The translations under genes were made by a program, and so were the position numbers. Below, one piece after another: positions 10,183 through 19,647 of a stretch of 51,545 nt of DNA (the first letter of the stretch is position 1; each line of letters begins with the position of its first letter). This stretch comes from Bacteroidia bacterium (lineage in GTDB: Bacteria > Bacteroidota > Bacteroidia > JANWVE01). The notes below the pieces were generated by a model. It was not told where the DNA came from. It saw only the letters and a list, made by a program, of their open reading frames with translations, and did no database searches. The stretch covers positions 1 to 51,545 of the forward strand of contig JANWVW010000002.1 in the NCBI GenBank assembly GCA_025056095.1, in the 5' to 3' direction.

Positions 10183-11589
10183 TCATATTTCTATACCTAT
10201 GACTAAAACATCATCCGTTTGCTCTTCTTCTCCTTTCCATTGTTGAAAGTTTCTTTCTAAAGTACTTTTTTGTATACTCATTTCTAAATGAGTTTGTGAT
10301 AGTAATAATTCTTTGAAACGACTCACTGTAAACTTACCCTGAATTCCAAATTGATCGGCATAGCCGTCAGAAAAGAGATATAACCTATCTTCTTTATGGA
10401 TGGTTAAATGCTTTTCGGTAAACTTCTTATTTTTGTATTGCGTGCTTCCTATAGGAAACTTATCCCCTTTATATACTTCTAATTCAGTACTATTTTTATG
10501 GATTATCCAAAGAGGGCGCTTAGCACCCGCAAAAGTAACTTTTCCTTGGGGTAAGTTAATCTTTATTAGGGCAATATCCATGCCGTCGTGTAGAGCTTGT
10601 TCGTGATGGAGGTTACTTTCTTGTTGGAGTACAGCGACTAACCGTTCGTCTAATTTGTGTAAAATTTCAGCAGGTGCGTGAATGTTCTCTTGGTTTACGA
10701 TTTGGTCCAATAGGGTAATGCCGATAATGGTCATAAAAGCACCGGGTACGCCATGTCCTGTACAATCTGCCACAGCAAGGAATAGATCAATTCCTGAGTT
10801 TTCTGTTTTTGGTGGATGCTGTAAGTGTGGAGAAGCAAACCAATAAAAATCTCCTGAAATAATATGTTTGGGTAGATAGCTAATAAAGCTATTAGGGAAG
10901 AATTTGGCTAAGTTTTGTTCTTGGGGAAGTAATGCCTTTTGTATTCTTTCAGCATAGCTGATGCTTTCAATCATATCTGCATTTCTTTGCTCAATTTCCT
11001 CGTTTCGCTCTAAGATAAACCGCTGTGAGGCAATAAAATCTTCTTTATAGAGGTTAGTAATCGTAAAAATGATTGCAATAGCCACCATGGCATTTATCAT
11101 ATACAAGACATTCTCTATATTGAAGTTTTTGTTAGCTATGTATAGAAAAGTCAAGTGTGAGAAGACATAACATAAGAAGGCAAAAAATGCGGCAAAATAT
11201 TTTGCCCTGCCGTCAAAAAGTAATACTGAAAGCACTGAAAGCCCTATCAAAATAACAGAAGTATTAGAAATACTACGGTTGAGTTCATTAACAGTAGCAA
11301 CTAACATAAGTAAAATATTCACCGTAAAGAATGCCCAGACTTTTCCGTAAGTATACTTCCTTTGGCGGTGTAGCCAGTAGATAGGAAAACAGACTAAGCC
11401 TAAAATGGCGAGGTCTAAGAAGAGGGCTTGATAGTTTTTTGTGAAAAGGTTAATTAATACATATCCTATAAGGAACAAAGAAGCTATAGTATTTAAGCCG
11501 TTGACTGTCTTTACTTGGCGGCTCGTCAAAAGTTCTAAGCCTTCGTGAATACCATTATTGAGGGCTTGCTTCCACCAGCGAAAAAGCAT
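10183..11589 (-). CDS. Membrane-anchored SpoIIE-type PP2C serine phosphatase
   Basis: 468 residues. The N-terminal ~180 residues contain about six hydrophobic helices (roughly 34-178) forming a membrane sensor region, followed by a short coiled coil and a SpoIIE phosphatase domain with IISGDFYW (~240), DCTGHGVPGAFMTIIG (~270-286) and TDDVLVIGI at the C terminus. It is a paralogue of the soluble phosphatase at 3.9-5.3 kb; the catalytic halves align well (LPKxIxSGDFYWF, ADCTGHGVPGAFM). It probably relays a membrane signal to a partner-switching regulator. It is transcribed divergently from nuoH across a 168-base gap. Confidence 0.9.
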   Translation of the reverse strand: MLFRWWKQALNNGIHEGLELLTSRQVKTVNGLNTIASLFLIGYVLINLFTKNYQALFLDLAILGLVCFPIYWLHRQRKYTYGKVWAFFTVNILLMLVATVNELNRSISNTSVILIGLSVLSVLLFDGRAKYFAAFFAFLCYVFSHLTFLYIANKNFNIENVLYMINAMVAIAIIFTITNLYKEDFIASQRFILERNEEIEQRNADMIESISYAERIQKALLPQEQNLAKFFPNSFISYLPKHIISGDFYWFASPHLQHPPKTENSGIDLFLAVADCTGHGVPGAFMTIIGITLLDQIVNQENIHAPAEILHKLDERLVAVLQQESNLHHEQALHDGMDIALIKINLPQGKVTFAGAKRPLWIIHKNSTELEVYKGDKFPIGSTQYKNKKFTEKHLTIHKEDRLYLFSDGYADQFGIQGKFTVSRFKELLLSQTHLEMSIQKSTLERNFQQWKGEEEQTDDVLVIGIEI

Positions 11590-11697
11590 GATTTATTTCT
11601 TAAGTTAAATTTAATCAATAGTTTATGCCGATAGCTCATTTGACGGCTTAAAAATAGAAACTAAAATTTAAAAGAAGCATATATCCTACAAAGTTTA

Positions 11698-11728
11698 TTT
11701 GCTTTTTCAAAAAAAAGTACAAAATTTG
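11698..11728 (+). promoter_or_regulatory. Promoter for the nuoH-B-C-D-E-G unit
   Basis: TTTG at 11698-11701, then 19 bases, then AAAATTTG at 11721-11728 (one mismatch to TAnnTTTG). nuoH starts 29 bases later. Confidence 0.5.
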
Positions 11729-11757
11729 CAGAAAATTGAAAATCAATTGCTTTAAGT

Positions 11758-12789
11758 ATGACATTAGAACTTTTTTTAGTAAAAGGCTTAATTATCTTGC
11801 TTGTATTTGGAATTACTCTCTTGGTAGCTACCTACTCTACATACGCTGAACGTAAAGTAGCTGCTTTCTTACAAGACCGCATAGGACCGAACCGAGCAGG
11901 CCCCTGGGGCTTACTACAACCAATTGCCGATGCAGCTAAAATGTTTTTTAAGGAAGAGTTTATTCCGATGCAAGCTAACAAATGGCTGTTTATTGCAGGT
12001 CCTTCGATGGCAATGTTAGCTGCTTGCATGACTAGTGCCGTTATCCCTTTTGGAGGTACCTTGCAGTTTGGAGATTTCAAGTTTAATATTCAGGCAGTAG
12101 AGGCAAATATCGGTATCTTATATGTATTTGCTATTGTGGCTTTGGGGGTATACGGTATTATGATAGGGGGCTGGGCCTCAAATAATAAATTCTCCCTCTT
12201 GGGGGCAATTCGTGCTGCTTCACAAAATATTAGCTACGAATTAGCTATGGGCTTATCAATTGTTGCCATAATCATAATGACAGGCTCGCTCTCTTTGCGA
12301 GAAATTGTAGAGCAACAGCGTACTGTTTGGAATGTATTTTATCAGCCCTTAGGCTTTATTATTTTCCTTACTTGTGCTTTTGCTGAATGTAATCGTACTC
12401 CTTTTGATTTGCCTGAGTGCGAGACGGAATTAATTGGTGGCTATCACACTGAATACAGCAGCATGAAGTTAGGTTTTTACCTGTTTGCAGAGTATATCAA
12501 TATGTTTATTTCTAGCATTGTGATAGCTACTTTGTACTTTGGAGGTTATACCTATCCTTTTATGAGCTGGATAGAAAAGAGTTTAGGGCAAAATATTGCT
12601 ACATTGATTGGGGTAGGTGTATTGTTTGTTAAAGGATTGTTTGGGGTATTTTTCTTTATGTGGGTACGCTGGACTCTGCCCCGCTTCCGTTATGACCAAC
12701 TCATGAACTTAGGTTGGAAAGGGCTTTTACCACTAGCTATCCTAAATATATTCCTTACTGCAATCGTTATGTTAGTCCTTCAAAGGTAA
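11758..12789 (+). CDS. nuoH: NADH-quinone oxidoreductase subunit H
   Basis: 343 residues with about eight to nine membrane helices. It is the membrane subunit that joins the quinone site to the proton-pumping arm of complex I. Diagnostic stretches are ERKVAAFLQDRIGPNRAGP, LLQPIADAAKMFFKEEFIP and the quinone-side loop DLPECETELIGGYHTEYSSM, which keeps the conserved acidic residues. In the usual bacterial order nuoH follows nuoG; here it leads the cluster, before nuoB. This is a normal-length, apparently intact gene with its own upstream promoter. Confidence 0.97.
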   Translation: MTLELFLVKGLIILLVFGITLLVATYSTYAERKVAAFLQDRIGPNRAGPWGLLQPIADAAKMFFKEEFIPMQANKWLFIAGPSMAMLAACMTSAVIPFGGTLQFGDFKFNIQAVEANIGILYVFAIVALGVYGIMIGGWASNNKFSLLGAIRAASQNISYELAMGLSIVAIIIMTGSLSLREIVEQQRTVWNVFYQPLGFIIFLTCAFAECNRTPFDLPECETELIGGYHTEYSSMKLGFYLFAEYINMFISSIVIATLYFGGYTYPFMSWIEKSLGQNIATLIGVGVLFVKGLFGVFFFMWVRWTLPRFRYDQLMNLGWKGLLPLAILNIFLTAIVMLVLQR

Positions 12790-12887
12790 CGTTAGCCTTA
12801 GAAAGTTAAACATTTTGAATAATACACAAGTTACATTAATAAGTATAGTCTGTATTTTGATTGTGAAACTTCTAAACTTAAAAATAT

Positions 12888-13439
12888 ATGTCAGTTACTC
12901 CTAAAATGGTAGAGGCTCCTGAGGGCTATCAAGGGCAAGGTTTTTTTGCCACAAGTTTTGATAAGGTTATTGGGTTAGCTCGCGCTAATTCCTTGTGGCC
13001 TCTTCCCTTCGCTACCTCGTGCTGTGGGATAGAATTTATGGCTACGATGGGTTCGCACTACGATATAGCCCGCTTTGGAGCAGAGAGGCCAAGTTTCTCA
13101 CCACGCCAAGCCGATTTACTTATGGTGATGGGAACAATTGCCAAGAAGATGGCACCTGTGGTGCGTCAAGTATATGAGCAAATGGTAGAGCCTCGTTGGG
13201 TAATCGCCGTAGGAGCATGTGCCTCTAGTGGTGGGATTTTTGATACATACAGCGTTTTGCAAGGTATTGACCGTGTAATACCTGTGGATGTCTATGTACC
13301 AGGTTGTCCTCCTCGCCCTGAGCAAATTATTGAAGGATTGCTTAAAATCCAAGAATTAGCCAAAAATGAAAGTCTTAGACGCAGAAACTCAGAGGAATAT
13401 CAAAAGCTATTAGCTTCGTATAATATTCAGGTGAGTTAG
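12888..13439 (+). CDS. nuoB: NADH-quinone oxidoreductase subunit B (cluster N2)
   Basis: 183 residues, the small iron-sulfur subunit of complex I carrying the terminal 4Fe-4S cluster N2 that reduces quinone. All ligands are present: adjacent C45-C46 ([10 protein letters not shown]), C111 (GACASSGG) and C140 (VPGCPPRPE). It sits 98 bases after nuoH and 68 before nuoC. The order nuoB-C-D-E is standard. No sign of decay. Confidence 0.97.
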   Translation: MSVTPKMVEAPEGYQGQGFFATSFDKVIGLARANSLWPLPFATSCCGIEFMATMGSHYDIARFGAERPSFSPRQADLLMVMGTIAKKMAPVVRQVYEQMVEPRWVIAVGACASSGGIFDTYSVLQGIDRVIPVDVYVPGCPPRPEQIIEGLLKIQELAKNESLRRRNSEEYQKLLASYNIQVS

Positions 13440-13507
13440 GACCTAACCAAGATTTAAGAATATTGTTAAGTTAGGTGTAAAAGTAAAATCAAATCTAAAA
13501 ATTATCC

Positions 13508-14014
13508 ATGGCAGAGCTTTCGCATCAAATTATTATAGAAGACCTAATTAGTCAATTTGGGAATAGCATTTCTGATATTGAAGTGCCGTATGGTATGCTC
13601 ACCTTTACGTGTGAGCCCGCAAAAATTCCTGAATTGTTTGAATATTTATTTTTTCATAAGCAATTTCAGTTTCGTTTTCTAACTGACTTGTGCGGCGTAC
13701 ATTTTCCTGACAATAAAGGAAAGGAACTCGGTGTAGTATATCATGTGCATAGTTGGCTACATAATATCTATCTACGTGTAAAAACTTTTGTACCTATAGA
13801 AAATCCAAGAGTACCTACCCTTACTAAACTTTATGCCTCAGCGAATTGGCAAGAGCGGGAAACCTATGATTTTTATGGAATTATTTTTGACGGACATCCT
13901 AACCTCACACGCATTTTGAATGTAGATGATATGGATTATCACCCCATGCGAAAAGAGTATCCTTTAGAAGATGCTACTCGCAGGGATAAAGAGGATTTAT
14001 ATTTTGGTAGATAA
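13508..14014 (+). CDS. nuoC: NADH-quinone oxidoreductase subunit C (30 kDa)
   Basis: 168 residues. The 30-kDa-subunit signature is present near the C terminus: RETYDFYGIIFDGHPNLTRI followed by HPMRKEYPLE. It is a structural subunit of the peripheral arm of complex I next to NuoD. nuoC and nuoD are separate genes here, 42 bases apart, not fused as in enterobacteria. Confidence 0.95.
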   Translation: MAELSHQIIIEDLISQFGNSISDIEVPYGMLTFTCEPAKIPELFEYLFFHKQFQFRFLTDLCGVHFPDNKGKELGVVYHVHSWLHNIYLRVKTFVPIENPRVPTLTKLYASANWQERETYDFYGIIFDGHPNLTRILNVDDMDYHPMRKEYPLEDATRRDKEDLYFGR

Positions 14015-14056
14015 TATTTAGGCAAGCTCAAAAATTTATTTTATAATACCTACAAT

Positions 14057-15319
14057 ATGGCAAATCAATTAGCGGTTATAGAAAAAGACGAAGCCCTTTT
14101 GAAGGAACTAGGTTCAAAAAATTTAGTGGTAGAAGATGCTGTTTATCTTAATGAACTTACTACGGTCAATTTAGGTCCTACACATCCTGCTACGCATGGT
14201 GTTTTCCAGAATGTCTTACAGATGGATGGGGAAAAAATAGTATCAGGAGTACCTACAATTGGCTATATTCATAGAGCATTTGAAAAAATTGCAGAACACA
14301 GACCTTTCTACCAAATTACTCCCCTTACAGACCGTTTGAATTACTGTTCTGCACCTATCAATAACCTGGGTTGGTGGATGACAGTAGAAAAGCTCTTAGG
14401 AGTGCAAGTTCCGCAAAAAGCACAATACATGCGTGTAATTATGATGGAACTAGCACGCATCGCCGACCATATAATTTGTAATTCTATTTTAGGAGTGGAT
14501 ACAGGAGCTTTTACGGGTTTCTTATATCTTTTTCAGCAGCGCGAACATATCTACGAAATATATGAAGAGGTATGTGGGGCAAGACTTACCACGAACATGG
14601 GTAGAATTGGTGGCATGGAACGTGATTTTTCTGAAACAGCTCTCGCTAAGATCAAGAAATTTGTAAAAGAATTTCCTCCTGTGATGCGGGAGTTTGAAAA
14701 ATTGTTTAATCGAAATCGTATTTTTATGGATAGAACTATCGGGGTGGGAGCTATTTCAGCAGAGAGGGCTATAAATTACGGTTTTACAGGTCCTAACCTA
14801 CGAGCTACAGGCGTAGATTATGATGTACGTGTCATGAACCCTTATTCAGGGTATCAAGATTTTGAATTTGATATCCCTGTTGGGCAACATGGTGATAGCT
14901 ACGACCGTTTTATGGTACGTAATGAAGAGATGTGGCAGAGCCTTCGCATCATTGAGCAAGCCTTAGAAAAATTGCCTAAGGCAGAAGGAAGTTATTATGC
15001 TAATGACTCTCGCTACTATCTACCGCCCAAAATAGATGTTTATACAAAAATGGAAGCATTGATCTATCACTTCAAAATTATAATGGGTGAAATTGATGCG
15101 CCAGTAGGAGAGGTTTATCATTCTGTAGAAGGTGCTAACGGGGAGTTAGGATTTTACCTTATTTCGGATGGAGGACGTACCCCATATCGCTTACATTTTA
15201 GAAGACCTTGTTTTATCTATTATCAAGCCTATCCTGAAATGTGTGTAGGGCAACAACTTTCTGACGCAATAGTAACCATGAGTAGCCTTAACGTAATTGC
15301 AGGAGAACTTGATGCATAA
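14057..15319 (+). CDS. nuoD: NADH-quinone oxidoreductase subunit D (49 kDa)
   Basis: 420 residues. The 49-kDa subunit lines the quinone cavity. Seen motifs: LGPTHPATHGVFQNVLQMDG with the two conserved histidines, GYIHRAFEKIAEHRP, and the region GRIGGMERDF. The C terminus SSLNVIAGELDA replaces the common -GELDR ending. It lies between nuoC and nuoE with short gaps, in one transcription unit. Intact and of normal length. Confidence 0.97.
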   Translation: MANQLAVIEKDEALLKELGSKNLVVEDAVYLNELTTVNLGPTHPATHGVFQNVLQMDGEKIVSGVPTIGYIHRAFEKIAEHRPFYQITPLTDRLNYCSAPINNLGWWMTVEKLLGVQVPQKAQYMRVIMMELARIADHIICNSILGVDTGAFTGFLYLFQQREHIYEIYEEVCGARLTTNMGRIGGMERDFSETALAKIKKFVKEFPPVMREFEKLFNRNRIFMDRTIGVGAISAERAINYGFTGPNLRATGVDYDVRVMNPYSGYQDFEFDIPVGQHGDSYDRFMVRNEEMWQSLRIIEQALEKLPKAEGSYYANDSRYYLPPKIDVYTKMEALIYHFKIIMGEIDAPVGEVYHSVEGANGELGFYLISDGGRTPYRLHFRRPCFIYYQAYPEMCVGQQLSDAIVTMSSLNVIAGELDA

Positions 15320-15369
15320 GAGTTACAAAGAGTATTATTTCAAAATATTATTCTGATTAAAAATAAAAA

Positions 15370-15912
15370 ATGTCTGCTTATCGTTTTAATACTGACAGGA
15401 GCTACCACGTGGGAGCAAAGTTTACAGAAGAGAATCTTGCTAAAGTACAAGAAATTATTAAACGCTACCCAGAGGGCAAGCAAAAATCGGCTATATTGCC
15501 TATCTTACACATCGCTCAAACTCAATTCGGTTGGATTAGTGTGAATGTAATGGATTACATAGCCGAGCTCCTAAATATCCAACCAATTGAGGTGTACGAA
15601 GTGGCTACCTTTTACACCATGTTTCACCTTGAACCTGTGGGCAAATATGTATTAGAAGTTTGTCGTACAGGACCATGTATGATTTGTGGGGCAGATGAAA
15701 TTCTTGAGTATTTGGAACAGAAGTTAGGTATTCATGTAAACGAAACTACTCCTGATAAACGCTTTACTCTCAAAACCGTAGAATGTTTAGCAGCGTGTGG
15801 GGGAGCCCCCTGCCTGCAAGTAAAATTGAAAAGTATGGACGGAGCTTACAAATACTATGAAAACCTTACTCCTGCTAAAATTGACGAATTGATAGCTACT
15901 GAATGGATTTAG
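15370..15912 (+). CDS. nuoE: NADH-quinone oxidoreductase subunit E (24 kDa, 2Fe-2S N1a)
   Basis: 180 residues, thioredoxin-like 24-kDa subunit. The 2Fe-2S ligands follow the family pattern C98-x4-C103 and C139-x3-C143, in EVCRTGPCMICG and VECLAACGGAPCLQV. NuoE normally works with NuoF, which carries FMN and oxidises NADH, and nuoF normally follows directly. Here nuoF is absent and a broken Uma2-like gene begins 4 bases after the stop. If NuoF is encoded elsewhere the complex can still be NADH-linked; if not, another electron donor would be needed. Confidence 0.96.
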   Translation: MSAYRFNTDRSYHVGAKFTEENLAKVQEIIKRYPEGKQKSAILPILHIAQTQFGWISVNVMDYIAELLNIQPIEVYEVATFYTMFHLEPVGKYVLEVCRTGPCMICGADEILEYLEQKLGIHVNETTPDKRFTLKTVECLAACGGAPCLQVKLKSMDGAYKYYENLTPAKIDELIATEWI

Positions 15913-15915
15913 TTT

Positions 15916-16303
15916 ATGTTAGACGTAATGGTAACGGGAGTAAATGCTCCCAAAGAGCATCAACGAGTAATACGCAAGTTGATAGCACGGTCGGATTGGC
16001 TATATAGACAAGGAAAAATTCCTTTTGAACCCTTGTCTGAAATGATGGTAGATGAAACAAAGGTTAAGCCCTACTCCTGATGTTCTTTTTATTTAATAAC
16101 GTTACACACGAAAATTTAGAAGTAAAAACTTCGGCAGCGGAGAAAAAGGATTTTGAGAAATTGCAAGAAGTTGTGCGAGACTATGAAATTTGGGAAGGAT
16201 TCTTATATATAAATATAAAACGCAAGTATGGCAAAAATATACTAAAAAATGAGGAGAAATTACAAAACAGCCTTCTTGGAGCGAGGCAATTAATATGATT
16301 TGA
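15916..16303 (+). pseudogene. Uma2-like (PD-(D/E)XK) nuclease pseudogene in the nuoF position
   Basis: A ~129-codon gene can be read only by changing frame. Frame 1 from ATG 15916 gives KEHQRVIRKLIARSDWLY to VDETKVKP. Frame 2 near 16073-16093 gives TPDVLFI. Frame 3 from about 16094 gives NNVTHENLEVKTSAAEKK to WEGFLY. Frame 2 again from 16208 gives YKYKTQVWQKYTKK, an in-frame TGA (16250-16252), then GEITKQPSWSEAINMI and TGA at 16301-16303. The PDVLFI segment and the later EVKTSAAEKKDFEK segment resemble Uma2-family endonucleases. Two overlapping short ORFs (15916-16080 and 16080-16298) are pieces of it. Decay is clear; the family name is likely but not certain. Confidence 0.68.
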
Positions 16304-16377
16304 ACCTTTTTTTGAAAGAAACCTAATATATGAAATAAAAATAAGAAGATAATTCAAACCCTAATAACCTAATACTT

Positions 16378-17427
16378 ATGCTGAAAGTAACTATTGATAA
16401 TATACAAATAGATGTCCCACAAGGTACTACTATTTTACAAGCTGCTCGCATGATTGGTGGCAATATCGTACCACCTGCTATGTGTTATTACTCTAAACTA
16501 CAGGGAAGTGGTGGAAAATGCCGTACTTGCTTGGTAAAAGTAACGCAGAGTTCTGCAAAGGATCCGCGTCCAATGCCTAAACTTGTACCTTCGTGTATTA
16601 CTGCTGTGCAGGATGGTATGGTAGTAGAAAATTCTATCAATGAAGAAGTATTAGAGGCGCGTAGAGGAGTGGTAGAATTTTTACTTATTAACCATCCGTT
16701 GGATTGTCCTATTTGCGACCAGGCAGGTGAATGCCATTTACAAGATCTTAGCTACCAACACGGCGTTTCAGGGACAAGATATGAAGAAGAGCGTAGAACT
16801 TTTGAAAAAATAGATATTGGGGATAAAATACAGCTTCACATGACGCGCTGTATTTTATGCTATCGTTGTGTTTATGTAGCAGATCAAATCACAGATAAGC
16901 GTGTTCATGGAGTTCTTAAACGAGGTGATGCTGCTGAGATTGGTACCTATATTGAAAATGTGATTAATAACGACTTTTCAGGAAATGTAATAGATGTCTG
17001 TCCCGTAGGAGCTTTAACTGATAAAACCTTCCGATTTAAGAGTAGAGTTTGGTTTACGAAACCTGTAAATGCTCACCGAAATTGTGATAAATGTAAAGGA
17101 GAGGTTATACTTTGGTACCAAGGTTCAGAGGTGCTTCGTGTTACTGCACGCAAGGATGAATATGGGGAAGTAAAAGATTTCATTTGTAATACCTGCCGCT
17201 TTGAGAAGAAAAAAACTTCTGACTGGATAATTGAAGGAAATGCTAATATTAAACGTACCTCAGTAATTGCTCAGAATCATAAAGTACACAAACTAGTTCC
17301 TGATTTTGGTTTTAGACAAGCCGAAGCACAATATAAAAAAATTGATGATGAGCATCGACCTTCTAAACTTCCATTAGAAAAATCAGCAATAGTGAATAAG
17401 GTAACTAAAAGTAAATTTGAGAAATGA
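16378..17427 (+). CDS. nuoG: NADH-quinone oxidoreductase subunit G, short form
   Basis: 349 residues. The N-terminal 2Fe-2S domain has C36, C48, C51 and C73. The NuoG-type His-Cys3 site is H106, C110, C113, C119 (HPLDCPICDQAGECHLQDL). A 4Fe-4S site follows with CILCYRC and DVCPVGAL. Further cysteine pairs (NCDKCKG, CNTCRFE) begin the next domain, but the large molybdopterin-oxidoreductase region of ~900-residue NuoG proteins is missing. Short NuoG is, from general knowledge, usual in Cytophagales-type Bacteroidota, so this is probably not a truncation. The gene ends in a strong terminator, closing the nuoH-G unit. Confidence 0.92.
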   Translation: MLKVTIDNIQIDVPQGTTILQAARMIGGNIVPPAMCYYSKLQGSGGKCRTCLVKVTQSSAKDPRPMPKLVPSCITAVQDGMVVENSINEEVLEARRGVVEFLLINHPLDCPICDQAGECHLQDLSYQHGVSGTRYEEERRTFEKIDIGDKIQLHMTRCILCYRCVYVADQITDKRVHGVLKRGDAAEIGTYIENVINNDFSGNVIDVCPVGALTDKTFRFKSRVWFTKPVNAHRNCDKCKGEVILWYQGSEVLRVTARKDEYGEVKDFICNTCRFEKKKTSDWIIEGNANIKRTSVIAQNHKVHKLVPDFGFRQAEAQYKKIDDEHRPSKLPLEKSAIVNKVTKSKFEK

Positions 17428-17453
17428 CTATCTAAAAATAGTAGTAAAATACT

Positions 17454-17487
17454 AAAAACTCTTACCGAAAGGTAAGAGTTTTTTTTT
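17454..17487 (+). terminator. Intrinsic terminator of the nuoH-G unit
   Basis: A 13-bp perfect stem (AAAAACTCTTACC, GAAA tetraloop, GGTAAGAGTTTTT) followed by a long T run, 26 bases after the nuoG stop. Confidence 0.93.
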
Positions 17488-17676
17488 CATAGTTTAAGTA
17501 ATTAAGGTTAAAAATTTAGGAATAGTAATCATTTTAAGCAATTTTTGAAGAAAAAGAAGTTTTTAAGAAATTATTTATGCTTACCATTTGTACTTTTATC
17601 GTATAAACATATATAAATACAATCAAACTAACCCGTGCAAATATAAACACACGTTACTAAAAAAAACTAGTTAGCA

Positions 17677-19575
17677 ATGAAAAAAATACTATTTTTTGTT
17701 GTACTTTTTATTTCACTAAGTAGGAGTTTTTCTCAAACTATATCAGGTATTATTAACACATATGCAAGGGTAACAGCTATTGATGTACCTAATAAAATAC
17801 TTACTTTTGACAATGTAATAGATCCTACTGGTGGTACGAGTACAGCCGACTTTGCTGTAGGTAAAACAATAATGATTATTCAAATGAAAGGAGCAGTAAT
17901 CAATACAGCTAACGATGCTACGTATGGTACTTTGGTAGTGAATGGTATACAAAGTGCAGGACTTTTTGAGTGGACAAAAGTAGTATCTTGTAGTGCTTGT
18001 ACCTCTTCACAAATAAAAGTAGAGACTTTAAAGAATACATACAATGTAAGTGGTTCAGTACAAATTGTGAGTGTACCTGAATATACTAACGTGACTGTAG
18101 GAGCATCAGGTATTCAAGCTCGCGACTGGAGCACAAATTTAGAAAGAGGAGGTATATTGGTGCTTTCTGCTACAGGAACAGTTACTTTGAATGGGAATAT
18201 CTCTGCTGTGGGGCGTGGTTTTAGGGGTGGCTTAAGGAGTAACAATCGCAATACTTGTGCTGACCAAACTACATTTAGGAGCAGTGATATTGGTTTTGGG
18301 CAAAAAGGGGAGGGTATAACTGCTTATACCTCTGATATGTATGCCAAAGGTGCTTTGGTAAATGGTGGCGGTGGTGGAAATGACCATAATGGTGGCGGTG
18401 GCGGCGGTGGAAACTACACTTCAGGAGGTAGAGGTGGAAATGGTTGGAATGGTGCCTGCGGTTTTAGTACATCAGGCTTGTATGGAGGGGTAGGAGGCAT
18501 CTCTTTACAAACTTATTATAGTTCACCTGCCAAACGCTTATTTTTGGGCGGCGGTGGTGGTGGTGGTCAACAAAATAATAGTATGGGAGGGAATGGTGGC
18601 AATGGTGGAGGTATTATTTTCATTAGTGCTAACACATTAGCTATTCCTCCAACTTGCACCACGAGCTATAGCATAGACGCTAGTGGTAACCCTGGTGAAC
18701 ATTCCACAGGTTTTGATGCAGGTGGCGGTGGTGGAGCTGGTGGAGTAGTTGTTTTACGTGTGAATAATTATAATTTACCTTGTGCAGCTAATCCTTTATA
18801 TGTACGTGTAAATGGTGGAAATGGAGGTAATGTAGTTCATAGTGTTGTTCATGGAGGCGGGGGAGGAGGTGGTTTAGGAGCTATTATATTGACAACCCCT
18901 GTTCCTGCTAATATGATTATAACAAGCAATCCTGGTAATCCAGGATTGGATTGTAATGGTTCATGTAGTTCAACAGGAACTGCAGGAGGATCTTGTAGCA
19001 TAGTTAATTGTCATTTAGTACTTTCTTCAGATCCTTTGCCAATTGAATTAGCTTATTTTAAGGTTCAGCAAAGTAATCATACTGCTCTTTTGCAGTGGGC
19101 TGCTCGTTCAGACAAAAATGTGAGTCATTTTGAAGTTCAAAAAAGCTATGATTTAGAAACAATTGAAAACTTTGGTAAGGTGATAGCCGAAGGCAATATT
19201 ACCCCTACGCAAAAGTATAGCTTCACAGATAGAAATCTGCAGGTAGGTACGCAATATTATAGGATAAAAATTGTTAATACTGATGGTTCAGTGGATTTCT
19301 CTTCTTGGGAAGTATTGCAGGTAGAAAATCTACAAACGGCTGATTTTGAGATATATCCTAATCCTACCACTGACAAGATTATAGTTCACGATAGGCAGAG
19401 CCGAAATTTACGAAAAGAAGTAAGCATCTATAACATGAGTAATGTATTGGTAGAAACTGCTTATTTTGAGGGTGATAGATTTGAAATTTTGTTAAATAAT
19501 TTGCCAAAAGGTATGTATTTAATTAAAGTTCAAAGTCAGGAACAGGTTTGGATAGAGCGCTTTGTAGTATTTTAA
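17677..19575 (+). CDS. Secreted glycine-rich protein with T9SS C-terminal sorting domain
   Basis: 632 residues. A signal peptide (MKKILFFVVLFISLSRSFSQ) is followed by a ~430-residue glycine-rich, beta-structured region with several GGGG runs (near 230-260, 285-310, 345-355, 390-400), then a fibronectin-like segment beginning LPIELAYFKVQQ and a type A T9SS sorting domain (IYPNPTTDKI ... GMYLIKVQSQE ... FVVF). The C-terminal domain directs outer-membrane export and surface anchoring. The glycine-rich body resembles PE_PGRS-like or adhesin folds; no enzyme motif is seen. Function may be adhesion or matrix. The export class is clear and the activity unknown. Confidence 0.85.
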   Translation: MKKILFFVVLFISLSRSFSQTISGIINTYARVTAIDVPNKILTFDNVIDPTGGTSTADFAVGKTIMIIQMKGAVINTANDATYGTLVVNGIQSAGLFEWTKVVSCSACTSSQIKVETLKNTYNVSGSVQIVSVPEYTNVTVGASGIQARDWSTNLERGGILVLSATGTVTLNGNISAVGRGFRGGLRSNNRNTCADQTTFRSSDIGFGQKGEGITAYTSDMYAKGALVNGGGGGNDHNGGGGGGGNYTSGGRGGNGWNGACGFSTSGLYGGVGGISLQTYYSSPAKRLFLGGGGGGGQQNNSMGGNGGNGGGIIFISANTLAIPPTCTTSYSIDASGNPGEHSTGFDAGGGGGAGGVVVLRVNNYNLPCAANPLYVRVNGGNGGNVVHSVVHGGGGGGGLGAIILTTPVPANMIITSNPGNPGLDCNGSCSSTGTAGGSCSIVNCHLVLSSDPLPIELAYFKVQQSNHTALLQWAARSDKNVSHFEVQKSYDLETIENFGKVIAEGNITPTQKYSFTDRNLQVGTQYYRIKIVNTDGSVDFSSWEVLQVENLQTADFEIYPNPTTDKIIVHDRQSRNLRKEVSIYNMSNVLVETAYFEGDRFEILLNNLPKGMYLIKVQSQEQVWIERFVVF

Positions 19576-19605
19576 GGATAATCATTTGTTTTGATTTATT
19601 CTAAA

Positions 19606-19641
19606 AAAACCTATAAAGTTTTGGCTAACTTTATAGGTTTT
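19606..19641. terminator. Bidirectional intrinsic terminator
   Basis: A 15-bp perfect stem (AAAACCTATAAAGTT at 19606-19620, complement 19627-19641) with loop TTGGCT, between the convergent T9SS gene and the S41 protease gene. Confidence 0.92.
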
Positions 19642-19647
19642 GTCTTT

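Noticed and set aside
16378-17427. nuoG as a truncated gene
   Set aside because: Although it lacks the molybdopterin domain, it ends cleanly at a terminator, and short NuoG is usual in this group.
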